This document shows, in pieces, positions 24,185 through 34,712 of a stretch of 64,000 nt of DNA (position 1 is its first letter; every line of letters starts with the position of its first letter). The translations under genes were made by a program, and so were the position numbers. The notes below the pieces were generated by a model. That model was given only the letters and a program-made list of their open reading frames with translations. It searched no databases and was not told the DNA's origin. Source of the stretch: Excoecaria cochinchinensis (lineage: Eukaryota; Streptophyta; Magnoliopsida; Malpighiales; Euphorbiaceae); assembly GCA_947683425.1 (NCBI GenBank), contig CANTUQ010000077.1, positions 4,085,001 through 4,149,000 on the forward strand, written 5' to 3'.

Positions 24185-24790
24185 CTACTTTGAATTGATC
24201 AGATCTCGAATGGCATGTCTTAAGGTCTTGCAATCGTCTGTGGTGTACCCGGTGTGCTGGTGGAAGGCACAATACTGATATGCCTTGTGATTGGGTTGTC
24301 CCTGGTTTCTGGAGGGCCTAGCCGGTAATGGTTGTAACATCCCTTCCTTTATTAACCTCTTAAGGACCCAAGACAAGGATTTTCCCAAATTAAAATAGTG
24401 CCTTTGATTCCTTTTTGTGGTTGGCACCTCTGCTATCTTTTCTTTTTCTGGGTCCGACATCAATTCTTGAATACGGCCTCTTAAGGGATGACAATAGTCT
24501 ATTCTATGCCCTGTGTATTGGTGATATGCATAATGCCAGTCTGTTCTGTGTCTAGGCTGTGTTTGGCTTGGGGCAGGCCCTGTTGGCAATGGTTGTAACT
24601 TCCCTTCCTTAACAAGACGGGTGAGGTGCCAAGACAACGATTTACCTAAGATGGTATGGTGACGCTGAGCTGTTTTAGTTGCTAGGACTTCTGTCGCCCT
24701 AACATTGCCCTTACTATTGTTGTGCCTACCTGTGCTTCCCTCTTTCAAAGTATGCGTCATAGCTGGGTCTTTAACCTCTTCGGGTGCAAT
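24185..24790 (-). pseudogene. gag: element C gag C-terminal part with duplicated zinc-finger module
   Basis: The frame 24185-24760 (191 codons) contains two tandem copies of one module: LGKSLSW.L.RL.KEG.LQPLP, then a proline/glutamine-rich spacer, then YA.HQ.TGH..D.C..LR or CAFHQHTGYTTDDCKTLRHA. This is the zinc-finger-like end of Tat-type gag, normally present once (as in A at 47271-47609). The first module keeps Tyr where Cys is expected (WHYAYHQ); the second has YCAFHQ. The gag N-terminus and capsid domain are gone, cut off by the deletion near 24790. Confidence 0.82.
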
Positions 24791-25495
24791 GAATAAGAAA
24801 GAAAGAAAAAGAAGAAGAAAGAAAGAAAAGAAATAGAGAGATGGTTATTCAGTATTTACCCTCAGATATTGATCTTTGATCTGCAAATGAAGAAGTTTTG
24901 TTTTTCCTCGTTGCTTTTCTTGAAATGGTGGTTAAAAACAGAGATACAAAATTTTTTAATGGAAGTTATGTTCAAGAAAACAAAAACAATGGACTTTCCA
25001 ACGTTAAAACTCTTTTCTTTTTTGCTCTCAAGACAATCTCCGAATATTTTTTTTTCAGTCGTTCTTCCTTTCTCTCTAAGTTTTTTCTCCATATTCTTTT
25101 TTCAATTTTTTTGGCCTCCTTCCCTCTCTCCAATTATCCCCCTCTTTAGCTTTCACTTCTCTTTAATTATATTTGACAAGATTAGTTCGTTTCAAAACAA
25201 ATCCCCTGAAAATAGGGAAGAGAGACATTAGGGGATAGTGGAGCGCGTGAGGCTGCCTCTCACCCGAGAGATGGGCCTCACGCAATGAGGCTCCATCTCA
25301 TATGTGTGAGATGGGCCTCACCCCACAGGCCCCCAGAAAACGACCTACTTTTCTTTTCTTTCTTTTTTAATAAAGAAAATGAAAAATATTTTTTCGAGGA
25401 AACCATCACTTCTATCTGGCTCTTGCCCGTGAATAGGCATCATTTTCGTCATTGGGTAACTTCGGTCTGAGCTGCCTCAGAACTTAGTGTCTACA
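24790..25495 (-). repeat. element B 3' LTR, truncated
   Basis: Matches 55200-55906 of the 5' LTR closely, including GAGGCTGCCTCTCAC and CATGAATGGGCATC-like segments and the terminus GTGTCTACA at 25495. Roughly 2 kb of the far end is missing, and the purine-rich edge abuts the gag of element C. Confidence 0.85.
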
Positions 25496-26844
25496 GTTGC
25501 CCCCAGTTTTGGGGAACATAGTGCCTGGGTGCCTTGGTAAGCCAAAACTCAAAGAATGGAAGAAGAAGCGCATACCCGAGGCAGCTGTCTTCTTGAACTG
25601 GGTGGTGTGTCGAGTCTGCTCAAGACTTACAAAACGCGAGGGTTGCTCTTCTGAGCTGCACCGAGCCCGTTCTAGGCTTACAAAGTGCTGGATTGCTCTT
25701 CTAAGCTACACCGAGCCCGTTCTAGGCTTACAAAGTGCGGATTGTTCTTCTGAATTGCACCGAGCACGTTCTAGGCTTACAAAGTGCGGGGTTGCTCTTC
25801 TGAGCTGCACCGAACCGTTCTAGGCTTACAAAGTGCGAGGTCGCTCTTCTGAGCTGATGGTTCTCATTTAGATATTTCCTGCAAAATTACACGTATAGGA
25901 GTATATACAAGAAATTGTGTGTATGATATGGTATGCGGATGCGGATGCTTGCAAAAATGAATGGACTATGTCTAGGTGGTCAAGGGTCCATTAAGGATAC
26001 AGCTTGGCTGCTCCATCATGCCACCAAGGATCCATAAGAATGTCATCTTGGCTTCAGGGACTCTGGCCCAAAACCTATTCTGAAAGACTCGTAGGGCGTG
26101 CATCGTCCCCTTGTTGACGATCATATACCCGGGGTTCTGACTCATGTCCTCACCCCCGAAGTAATGTTGCCTTATCGCTCCGGGCATCGAAAGTCATTAT
26201 TTTAAAGGTAGTGCGTCTCTTATGGATTTTCACACTAGCTTTTCTCTGTGGGAAATGCGTCCCTTGAGGGATTTTCACATAACCCTTTGCCTAACTTTTT
26301 CCTGGAATGGTCCCAACCCAATCCAGTGGCTTTTATTTTGTTTTATTTTTTATAGGACAAACTGACTGTTTTCAGGTTTCACCCTGCCCTTTGGCCTTAC
26401 TTTTGATTAGAGCGCCAATTACGGTTTTTATCTCTAACGGCCTTTTCTTTTTCTTTTTTTTAAACAATAGTCATTAGATAGATCAAAGATATATTTCTTT
26501 GAGGACAAAATTAAGAAACCAATGAAAATGCGAACTGAATTCTTTTATTCATTACGAAACTGTGTAAAGTTCTATATGATTTCGTCATACATGATCTTCA
26601 TTTGACAAGCATTCAAAAGCACAAGACTACACCTAATCTCGGAATAGATCTTGTAGGCATCAACTCCTATTATCAATCGGCCCTCTCGGGTTTTCTCGAT
26701 TGAACATTTTCTCTCGACCCTTAATTTTTGCCTAGGATGCCTTTTTTCAGTTTTCACCCTGACAGGGCGCCCAATTTTAGTAAGGCCACTTTTTTTCAGT
26801 TTTCCACCTGCGGGGCATTTATTCTCTTCTTTCTATTTTAGCCT
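25496..26844 (-). other. element B 3' untranslated region with 50-bp tandem repeat
   Basis: Next to the LTR is the PPT (minus CCAAAACTGGGGGCAAC). 25600-25855 holds about five units of 49-50 bp with CACCGAGCCCGTTCTAGGCT. 26180-26460 and 26570-26830 hold the phrases shared with A and C. Confidence 0.85.
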
Positions 26845-28016
26845 TTAGCAATAGAACCTTTTTAATCTATAGAACCTTTTTAATCTATCAATATTGACCG
26901 GTTCTTTGAACTTATTCCCATCACTATCTGCTAAAATTGTTGCTCCCTTAGTCAATAATTTATTTAGCATAAATGGACCTTCCCAGGTTGGCCTAAATTT
27001 TTCACATATATCTGGTGCTCCTGGCCTCATCATCTTAAAGACCAAATCCCATTCCTTCAATGGGTGCTTTCGTACCTTCTTGCCAAAGGACCGAGATAGC
27101 CTTTTTTGATAGACCTGATTGTGATAATATGCCCGCAACCTATCTCTATCCAACAGATTCAACTACAATAGTCACTGTTGTGCCCATTTTATCCCCGGAA
27201 TCTCAGCTTTCATGACTACCATTAAAGATTTTAGCTCAATTTCAACTGGCAAAATTGCTTCAGTTCCATATACCAGAGAGCAAGGCGTTGCTCTCGTAGA
27301 GGTTCTGACTGTGGTTCTGTAACCCCAGAGTGCAAAAGGTAGCTTTTTTGCCCAGTCTTTATAGCTCTAAACCATCTTGGCTAATATTCTTTTAATGTTC
27401 TTGTTCGCCGCTTCAACCGCGCCATTGGCTTGAGGTCGATAAGGAGAAGACTTGTGATGTTGGACTCTATATTTCTGGAGCATCTATTTAGTTTCTGCTA
27501 AAAATTGTACCCCATTATCAGACACAATATGGTGCGGGAGTCCATATCTGCATATCAAATTCTGCTAGATGAACTTAGTCATGTCCCTAGCATCAACCTT
27601 TCTAAAAGACTCAGCTTCAACCCATTTAGTGAAGTAATCGATGGCAACTACAATAAATCTGTGCCCGTTGGAAGCTGTAGGGCGTATCTCGCCTATGATA
27701 TTTATTCTCCAAGCTGCGAATGGCCATTAAGATGTCAAATTATATAGCTCTGAAACTGGCACATGCCTCAAATTTGTGTACTACTGGCATAACTGGCATT
27801 GCTTCACATACCTTGAACAATTCGTGTCCATTGTGAGCCAATAAAATCCTTGGAGCATGATCTTCTTTGCTAAGGCCATACCATTCATGTGAGTTCCACA
27901 AACACCGGCATGAATCTCTTCTATAACCCTTTCAGCTTCTTTCTCTGCAAAACATCTTAATTGGATACCATCTGCTTGCCATTGATGAACGGAGAGGATA
28001 AATTTCTAATCATTCT
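26845..28016 (-). pseudogene. element B integrase, broken
   Basis: In order on the minus strand: a zinc-binding region with GVCGTHMNGMALAKKI and CQLCQ (about 27780-27910), a core with WPFAAWRINIIGEI, FTKWVEAESF, IVSDNGVQF and PYRPQANGAVEAANK, then RTSTRATPCSLVYGTEAILP and a C-terminal frame (26845-27162) with KKVRKHPLKEWDLVFKMM and WEGPFMLNKLL. The first catalytic Asp (usually GIDIIG) reads Asn. Several in-frame stops occur, for example around 27540, 27730 and 27770. Integrase would insert element DNA into the genome; this copy should be inactive. Confidence 0.85.
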
Positions 28017-28580
28017 CTAGTCTTTCTCAATGGCTTCTTCTAGAAAAAATGACCGTTCGTAGTAGTTCCGAATATCATAATACCAAGGTTTCCCATCAGT
28101 GACCTCAATATCCATTATCTGCTCAGTTTCAAAACAAGGCTTCTTCGCATTAGAGATCAGCACAGGTTTTATAGCAACCCCCGTTGGATTATCCCACATG
28201 GACAATAATGTAGCGAGAGCATCAGCCAACTAATTTTCATCCCTGGGAACGAAGTGAAAAGTGCAGGTTTCAAACTGGCTACTCAACATTTTCAAGTGCT
28301 TCACATAAGGCAAAAGCCTCTCTTCCTTCACTGACCATTCTCTTCTAATCTGATGGATCACTAAGGACGAATCTCCGAAGACTTCCGTGGTCTTTGCCCC
28401 CAGAGCAAGCAATGCTTCCAATCCGAAGATGCAAGCCTCATATTTCGCTTCATTATTGGATGCCTTGTACCTTAACTTCTTGGCTAATGGCAGCTTTCAC
28501 CATCCGAGGTTGTAAGAATAATCCCTGCTCCTACCCCCTTTCTGTTAACTGGCCAATCAAAAAACATTTGCCACCCTTGT
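28017..28580 (-). pseudogene. element B second (archaeal-type) RNase H
   Basis: After the ordinary gypsy RNase H a further domain reads GWQMFFDWPVNRKGVGAGII, then after a frame change SNNEAKYEACIFGLEALLAL, VFGDSSLVIHQIRREW and PRDEN*LADALATL. The spacing of D, E, D and D is that of RNase H of the RVT_3 type, whose presence between RNase H and integrase is a known mark of plant Tat-lineage elements. One frameshift near 28485 and a TAG in place of Gln near 28230 break it. The first motif is altered, since FDGA or FDGS is more usual than FDWP. Confidence 0.82.
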
Positions 28581-29101
28581 ATTGTTATGGCCGCAACATC
28601 TTCGTCTGGGAAATTGTATTCGAACTGGTCTCCCTCAATAGGGTGTTCAGCTAAGAATTCAGGTATAGCTCTTCCCTTAATGGTTTTCCTAGTAATGTAT
28701 TCAATATCGAACTCCTGCAACAGTAATAACCATCTTCCCATCTTTCCTAGCACAGAGAGTGCCTGTTGAAGGTACCTGAGCGGGTTATGCTTAGCAACCG
28801 CCTGTACGCCGAAAGAGTGAAAGTAGTGTCGCAACTTTTTATAAGCCCAAATTACAGCTAAACAAATTTTTTTCACTTCAACATATTTGGCTTCATATGG
28901 CAGGAATTTCTTGCTAAGGTAATAAACAGCAAACTCCACCCCAAACTCATCCTCCTGGACCATCATGGCACCCACTGAGCTGTCTTCTATCGCTAAATAT
29001 AGAATTAATGGCTTGGCCTGATGTGGTGGTCTTAAGACTGGTGCGTTTAGGAGATAGTTCTTAATAGTATCAAAAGCCAGTTGGCAATCATCATTCCACA
29101 C
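28581..29101 (-). pseudogene. element B RNase H (RT-linked)
   Basis: The frame starting at 29101 reads NDDCQLAFDTIKNYLLNAPV, then LYLAIEDSSVGAMMVQED, VYYLSKKFLPYEAKYVEVKK, HPLRYL-like sequence (KHNPLRYLQQAL) and RWLLLLQEFDIEYITRK. These are the successive motifs of the gypsy RNase H that follows RT. The usual Asp of LY.A.D reads Glu (AIEDS), next to Asp. The domain would degrade the RNA strand of the RNA-DNA hybrid during copying. Confidence 0.85.
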
Positions 29102-29878
29102 TACCGGTTGATTCTTCCTGAGAATCTTGAAGATGGGTTCACATACTGAAGCTAGCTTAGCGATAAACCGATTGATGTACTGAAGTTTTCTTAGGAAACT
29201 CCTAACTTCCTTCTCTCCCTAGGGCACTGGCATCTCTCTAATAGCCTTGACCTTATCAGGATCTACTTCTATTCCTCTTTGACTTACCACATGGCCCAAT
29301 AGCTTACCTGAGGTAACTCCAAAAATGCACTTCTTGTGGTTAAGGCACATGTTGTACTTACTGATCCTTTGAAAGAACCTTTCCAGGGCTTCAAAGTGGC
29401 CTTCTCTGGTGGCTGACTTAATCATCATGTCATCTACATATACCTCTACTTTCTTGTGTATCAAGTCATCTAGGATTCTTGTTGCCATTCTCTGATAGGT
29501 TGCTCCCACATTTTTCAAACCAAATGGCATCACTATAAAAGCAAAAGTTCCCTATTCAGTGATGAAAGCTATCTTGATTCGATCCACAATCCTGTTGAGG
29601 ATTTGATTGTACCCAGCATAACCATTTAAAAAGCTGTACATCATACAGGTAGCTGCACTATCTACCAGCACATCAATGTGAGGCAAAGGGAAATCATCCT
29701 TCAGATAGGCTTTGTTCAGGTCCCGAAAGTCCACACATACCCAAACCTTCTCATCCTTCTTAGCCACAGGAACTACATTAGCTAACCAGGTCGGGTATTG
29801 AACTTCCACTAGAAACTTAGCCTCAATCTGCTTATGGATCTCTTCTTTCACTTTTTGTGCCCATTCTGGCCTAAGTCT
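29102..29878 (-). pseudogene. element B reverse transcriptase, broken
   Basis: Two frames, 29552-29851 and 29219-29533, hold VQYPTWLANVVPVAKKDEKV, VCVDFRDLNKAYLKDDFPLP, FLNGYAGYNQI, then MMPFGLKNVGATYQR, EVYVDDMMIKS with the catalytic YVDD, LNHKKCIFGV and GHVVSQRGIEVDPDKV. They are separated by a stop in the segment that normally reads FITEWG.F.Y.VMPFGL, and another stop at 29879 separates RT from the protease frame. RT motifs 1 to 7 are present in order, so the domain was complete before decay. Confidence 0.9.
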
Positions 29879-31486
29879 TCAGAGCTTCTGCTTGATAGGT
29901 TTAGACTCTAGATAAGTTAGAATAGCATGTTCGGTGACCTCTCGATCAATTCCCGGCATGTCCTCATAAGTCCAATCAAAGACTTTTTCATATTTTCTTA
30001 AAATTCTCTCAAATTTTATTCTCTCCTTAGGAGTTATGTCTGATGCTATCAAAATTTCCTTTGGGTTTTCCAAAGTTCTGAGATTAAATGCAGTTGTGCT
30101 AGTTGAATTGATGTAAAAAATGAATGCATCATGTTTATGATCATGAGAAATGAAATCATCAGAAACATCACACAAATAAGCAAAGTCGTTCATCTCATTA
30201 ATATAATAAAAAACATTAACATTGTCTTCATAAAAAAGTTCTGGCATAAAAAGACTATCTAAATGACTATTGTCTTCATCTTCTGTCGATGCTAATGTTG
30301 CAGCAGACTGTGCTTTGGCCTCTTGGCTTGGTGAAGGCTTTTCAACTACCTCTGGTGAAAGTTTCAGATCTTCAATCTTTAAATTTGGCTCTGCCATCTT
30401 CTCTTTCCCCTTTAGTTGGGTGGATAATAACTTCTCAGTGACAATCTCCTCAGGCTCATCTCTGTCCCAGACACTGCACTGCGTCATAATCTCCTCGTCC
30501 CAGAAGTCCTCTGTAGACTTGATTACTCCAACATCCCAGTCGAAGACATCATTAAAGATTTCAAACCCTGGAACGATCTCTCCATTCACCCACTGAGGCT
30601 CTTCTTCTCCGATATAGGCACATACTGAGGACGCGAGAACAAAAGTTTCTGAAATATAGGGGATCTTTTCTGACATCTTCTTCTCGCCACGTTCACCTTT
30701 ATATCCCAAACCCTTTCGCTCTTTCTGGCCTTGAGTAGTGATAGCAGACTGGAGCCCTTGTGAGCTTTTACCTAGGCCAGCTCCAGGGAGAAAGTCCATC
30801 TTTTTCATCATATTTACCACCTGAGGGCTATCCACTGAACCAGATACATGAAAGCCACTAAACCGCTGGTTAGAAATCCCCAAGGCAGACACTTGGTTTT
30901 CTCTTGCCTCCTTAATAGTTACCACCTCTCCTTCATATGGTATCTTGATCATCTGGTGTAGGGTAGATGGCACTCCTCCTAACTTATGGAACCACGACCT
31001 TCCAAGTAGAACTGAGAAATTGGCTGGGATAGGCAAAACCAAAAATTCTGCTTCCGTCTCAATAGGTCCAGTCTTAACCAGAGGTTTAAATGTTCCTGAG
31101 GCTTGTCTTCTAGAATTATCATAGGCTGTGATGGTCAAATCAGACTTGCTAAGCTTGCTTTCATCTAACCCAAAAGCCTGAAGTGCCACCAAAGGGCAAA
31201 CATTTACGGATGAGCCATCATCAACCATGAAACAAGCGGTGTGCTTGCCATTAATTTGTGCCTTGATGTACAGCGGCCGGTTGTGATTGCGGCCCTCAAC
31301 TGGTAGGTCAGCATCAGAATAAACCAATATCTCTCCTGATCCCCCTTTGACAAGATCTAGCAATTCGGATGGAGAAATTATGGTGGCCACGGTAGACTCA
31401 CTTAAAGCCTCAACCAACCTTTGTCTGTGGGAAGAAGATTGTCTTAAAAGGTCCCATATAGATATCTGAGCCGTGGTCTTCTTCAA
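29879..31486 (-). CDS. element B protease, G-patch domain and linker
   Basis: An uninterrupted frame of 535 codons. Residues about 75-175 form the aspartic protease: YIKAQINGKHTACFMVDDGS with active-site DDGSS (89-93), then VLLGRSWFHKLGG (159-171). Residues about 225-265 form a G-patch: FLPGAGLGKSSQGLQSA followed by KERKGLGYKG. After a long acidic linker, residues 470-515 (LENPKEILIASDITPKERIK, FDWTYEDMPGID) are the usual lead into gypsy RT. The protease would mature the polyprotein; G-patch domains are glycine-rich nucleic-acid or helicase-binding modules. The start at 31486 is only the first ATG after an upstream stop, so the native frame probably ran on from gag. Confidence 0.85.
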   Translation of the reverse strand: MKKTTAQISIWDLLRQSSSHRQRLVEALSESTVATIISPSELLDLVKGGSGEILVYSDADLPVEGRNHNRPLYIKAQINGKHTACFMVDDGSSVNVCPLVALQAFGLDESKLSKSDLTITAYDNSRRQASGTFKPLVKTGPIETEAEFLVLPIPANFSVLLGRSWFHKLGGVPSTLHQMIKIPYEGEVVTIKEARENQVSALGISNQRFSGFHVSGSVDSPQVVNMMKKMDFLPGAGLGKSSQGLQSAITTQGQKERKGLGYKGERGEKKMSEKIPYISETFVLASSVCAYIGEEEPQWVNGEIVPGFEIFNDVFDWDVGVIKSTEDFWDEEIMTQCSVWDRDEPEEIVTEKLLSTQLKGKEKMAEPNLKIEDLKLSPEVVEKPSPSQEAKAQSAATLASTEDEDNSHLDSLFMPELFYEDNVNVFYYINEMNDFAYLCDVSDDFISHDHKHDAFIFYINSTSTTAFNLRTLENPKEILIASDITPKERIKFERILRKYEKVFDWTYEDMPGIDREVTEHAILTYLESKPIKQKL

Positions 31487-31531
31487 CTGCTTTACTATTT
31501 GACTCTCTGCCGGCTACCTTTCTGTTGGTGC

Positions 31532-33241
31532 TTACACTGGTTCCTGTGACTTCTCCACTTCTAGGACCACTCCTCCACTCCTTGTCACAGCCCCTACTTC
31601 ATTCTCTTCTCCGTCTGACTCCCATAGATCCATAGACTTCTCTTCTTTCTCCTCGTCTTCGTCTTCTTCGCCACTCTCACTGGTGGACCAAAAATCTATT
31701 GCCCCCACGGGCATCCCTTCTTCCTCAACCTCAGGACGAGTGACGGCAACATATTCATTCCCATATAAATTCTGCAAGACATACCACTCGGGTAGACTTG
31801 ACCCAATCATGAAAATAGGTGGGGGCACAACATTATAGTTGGACTTCTTCTTACTCTCTCTCCGTTCTGGGTCAGTGATCTGCTTGCTATCGATCAGATC
31901 TTGAATCTAGTGCCTCAGCATTATACAATTATCAATCAATGCCCAGTATGCTGGTGATAGGCATAGTATTCATACTCTTTACGCCCTGGCTGTCCTTGGT
32001 TCCTAACTGGCCTGGGTGGTAGGGGCTGTAGCTTCCCCTCTTTCATCAATCTTTTTAATACCCATGACAAAGGCCGACCCAAATTCGAGAAGTACCTCTA
32101 ACTCACACTCGTTATCGATACCTCGGCTGTCTTCCCACTTCGATTGCCACTACTGGAGCTTGCTGGCTTGGTTGCCCCCTGATTAGTATATCCCTTTTTG
32201 GAGTAAGCTTCACTGTTAGCCCTTCTCGAAAGGTACTCTCCCTCAGCCTCAATAGCGATGTCTTTCAAAGACTCCCAGTCTCTTAATCCCTTCATCTTTA
32301 GTCCATCTCTCAGATACGGGCTTGTATTTTTTATGAATAGTCATATCTGATCTTGAGTATCTGGCTTCCTTTTTATTTCCATTACCCGGTTTCTCCATCG
32401 AGTCAGATACTCGTGGAAAGATTTGCCTGCCTTTTGCTACGACAATTCTTGGTCCTTCAGAGTTACTTCCATTCTCGTACTACAATCATACTATCTGAGA
32501 AACTCCTCTGTTAGTAAATCCCAATCCTCCTTCGTCCTTCAGTCTAGCCTATGATACCAAATCACCGTCGGGCCAGTTAAGCTCAGACAAAAATACTCAA
32601 TCTTCTATCTCTTTGTTAAATTGGTACCCTTCATCACCAGCGAGTACTGTTTTATGTGTACGGTGGGATCAGAAGTGCCATCGAATTTGGGAATATCAGG
32701 CATCTTGAAGTTCTGAGGGATTAGATCATCACTATCTAGCTCTCGATCCTCAGGATTCATCCCTCTTCCTACCTTTAACATCCTCGTCATAGCTTCAAAC
32801 TTTTCCTCCATTTTTCGCCACATTGCATCTTCCAGCTTGGGCAATTTTCCCTTTACTATGGTCAGTTCCTCTTGCTCCTCCCATAAGTCAATCACATAAT
32901 TAGGGCCTCCCCTATGCTCGACAGGCGCTGGCGCTCTTAGCTCAACTACAGGTGGATTAACTGTTGTTGGGATCCTCTCTAGCAACCCCTTGTTCTTCTT
33001 GCTCTCTAACTGGAGCAGCAACCTGTAGCCCGGCAATCGGGGCTAGAGTAGTGACAAGGTTGCCCATCATCGCCATCATCCTGGCCTCAAACTCTTCCAT
33101 TCTTTTCCCCACTTCTTTGGTAATCATTGCCCTAGTTGCATCAGAAACACTTGCTGGATTAGACATATCTATTTCTACTGATGATTCAAAAGACAATATC
33201 TCGCTACCCTCTGAAAGAGAATCCAAACTCTGATCTGACAC
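31532..33241 (-). pseudogene. gag: element B gag, broken
   Basis: Pieces in order: 32957-33241 (MSDQSLDSLSEGSEILSFES, then a methionine-rich helix), 32605-33036 (KLEDAMWRKMEEKFEAMTRM, MPDIPKFDGTSDPTVHIKQY), a stop-filled capsid segment (32296-32604), 32098-32295 (MKGLRDWESLKDIAIEAEGE), a stop-containing zinc-finger-like module (RPLSWVLKRLMKEGKLQPLP, YYAYHQHTGH, about 31900-32070) and an acidic end (31532-31828). The order matches element A gag at 46129-47609. The FDGTSDP..H segment is typical of plant gypsy gag. At least one frameshift and several stops are present. Confidence 0.85.
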
Positions 33242-34105
33242 TAGCTCTTACAATCAAAAGAGTGAAATCTTCCTTAACCGACTGTCAGGACCTCTAACCC
33301 ACCTGGATGAATCTATGATGGCTGCAAAACACACCTTTGTTAGGATGATGCATGATTTGAAGTGCAATGCATGGTCGTGCTGATGCAGCATAGACAAACA
33401 CATGCAAGCAGATAGATCCTTTCGACCTTATTTCTCCTACACACGAGGTAGTGCGGTCTCTTTCCTAGGTGGGCTTTATCCAAGGATTAATAGGGAACCC
33501 ATTGGATACGTATAGTGCACGGTGAAAAACCGGCAACATGACATCTCTGGCCTAATGTACATTCGTGTGGGTGTTTGGCCATTATGTATTTAAACAATTC
33601 AACAAAATTAGGATGGGCCCACCAAGGCATGAAAGCCTTTGATGAAGACCATTTAATTTAATTGATTTTGTTGAATATCTGACGGCCCAAATAGCAAGCA
33701 CAGTATTATGGTACATTTTACCTAGTGGGAGTATCTATTCCCATTACATGGGCTTTGGTTAAAGGTGGTGTTACTTTAGGTCTACCCAAGCATGGTCCCT
33801 GCCAATGGGCCTAGCTCATCACGAGCATAGCGACCAATCAGGTCTCCATTTGATATACCAATAATAGCACAAGGCTTGGGCTGGTGATTATCTCGAGCAC
33901 TTCCCTACAATGAGTGAAAGTAGGGTCGTGTTTTAGGAATGCACCGGGGTAGATAGGGGACCAACTAACATAATTCTAAGGCTCTAATGTATGTAATGCA
34001 ATTTTGATTAGAAATGAAATTTTTGATTCTTAATAACTTAATTATAATTTTAACTTAAGACACTTTCGAAGCAAAATTTCGATCAGTCCCCAGTGGAGTT
34101 ACCAC
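33242..34105 (-). other. element B leader and PBS
   Basis: The PBS at 34087-34104 reads TGGTAACTCCACTGGGGA on the minus strand, one base from the LTR. It resembles the tRNA-Arg-type PBS reported for Ogre-like elements, with one likely C-to-T change. The leader has no gene but shares long blocks with the element A leader (45182-46128), for example around CATGAAAGCCTTTGATGAAG, a candidate packaging or translation signal. Confidence 0.75.
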
Positions 34106-34712
34106 TGTGACGCGCGCCGAACCTAGCAAAGGCCCTCTTTGAATCCGCTTTTAGGACTCAAGGGATTGGTTCGAGTCTTTTTTATCTTGGGCATCATGAG
34201 TTATCTTGGATGCCTCCTTTCCAATAGAACATTAGAAAGGATCATCTAGACTCACGACGCCTTTGGGCACTTTTGAGGTATTTTGGAGTTACCACCCAAT
34301 TTACAAGAAATTGGGAAAGGTCTCTCACCTCTATTGGTCTAAACCAGAGATAGTGTTCGAAAATTCACTTTTATTAATGACTTAAGTTTATAAATGAGTT
34401 TTTAAAAAATCAAAATTTCATCTCTCATCTCACACGATCATGCGATAAATTTAAAGCGCAACTCAACCACATTGTAAAGCGATAAATAAAGCAATAAGGA
34501 AATAAATAATAAAACAATAAGTAAATAAATAAATTACAAATAAGAAATTGAATGGGATAGAACAATCCCCCAAAATAATAAAGCATAAATAAAACTTGCC
34601 CCAAAATTAATTACAAGCGCCCAAAAGAAAAAAAGAATAAAATAATTAAAATGCATAAAAGTAATTAAAACGTATCATACATAAATCGAGTCATTATATT
34701 TAGGAAAATTCG
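34106..34712 (-). repeat. element B 5' LTR, distal part
   Basis: Begins TGTGACGCGCGCCGAACC, contains the conserved GAATCCGCTTTTAGGACTC block and is cut at 34712 by element A. It resumes at 53722. Flanking ATTCG and ATTGG match at 4 of 5 bases and would be the TSD of A. Confidence 0.85.

Noticed and set aside
30270..30596. Plus-strand frame of 108 codons, serine-rich
   Set aside because: Antisense shadow of the 535-codon protease/G-patch frame of element B.
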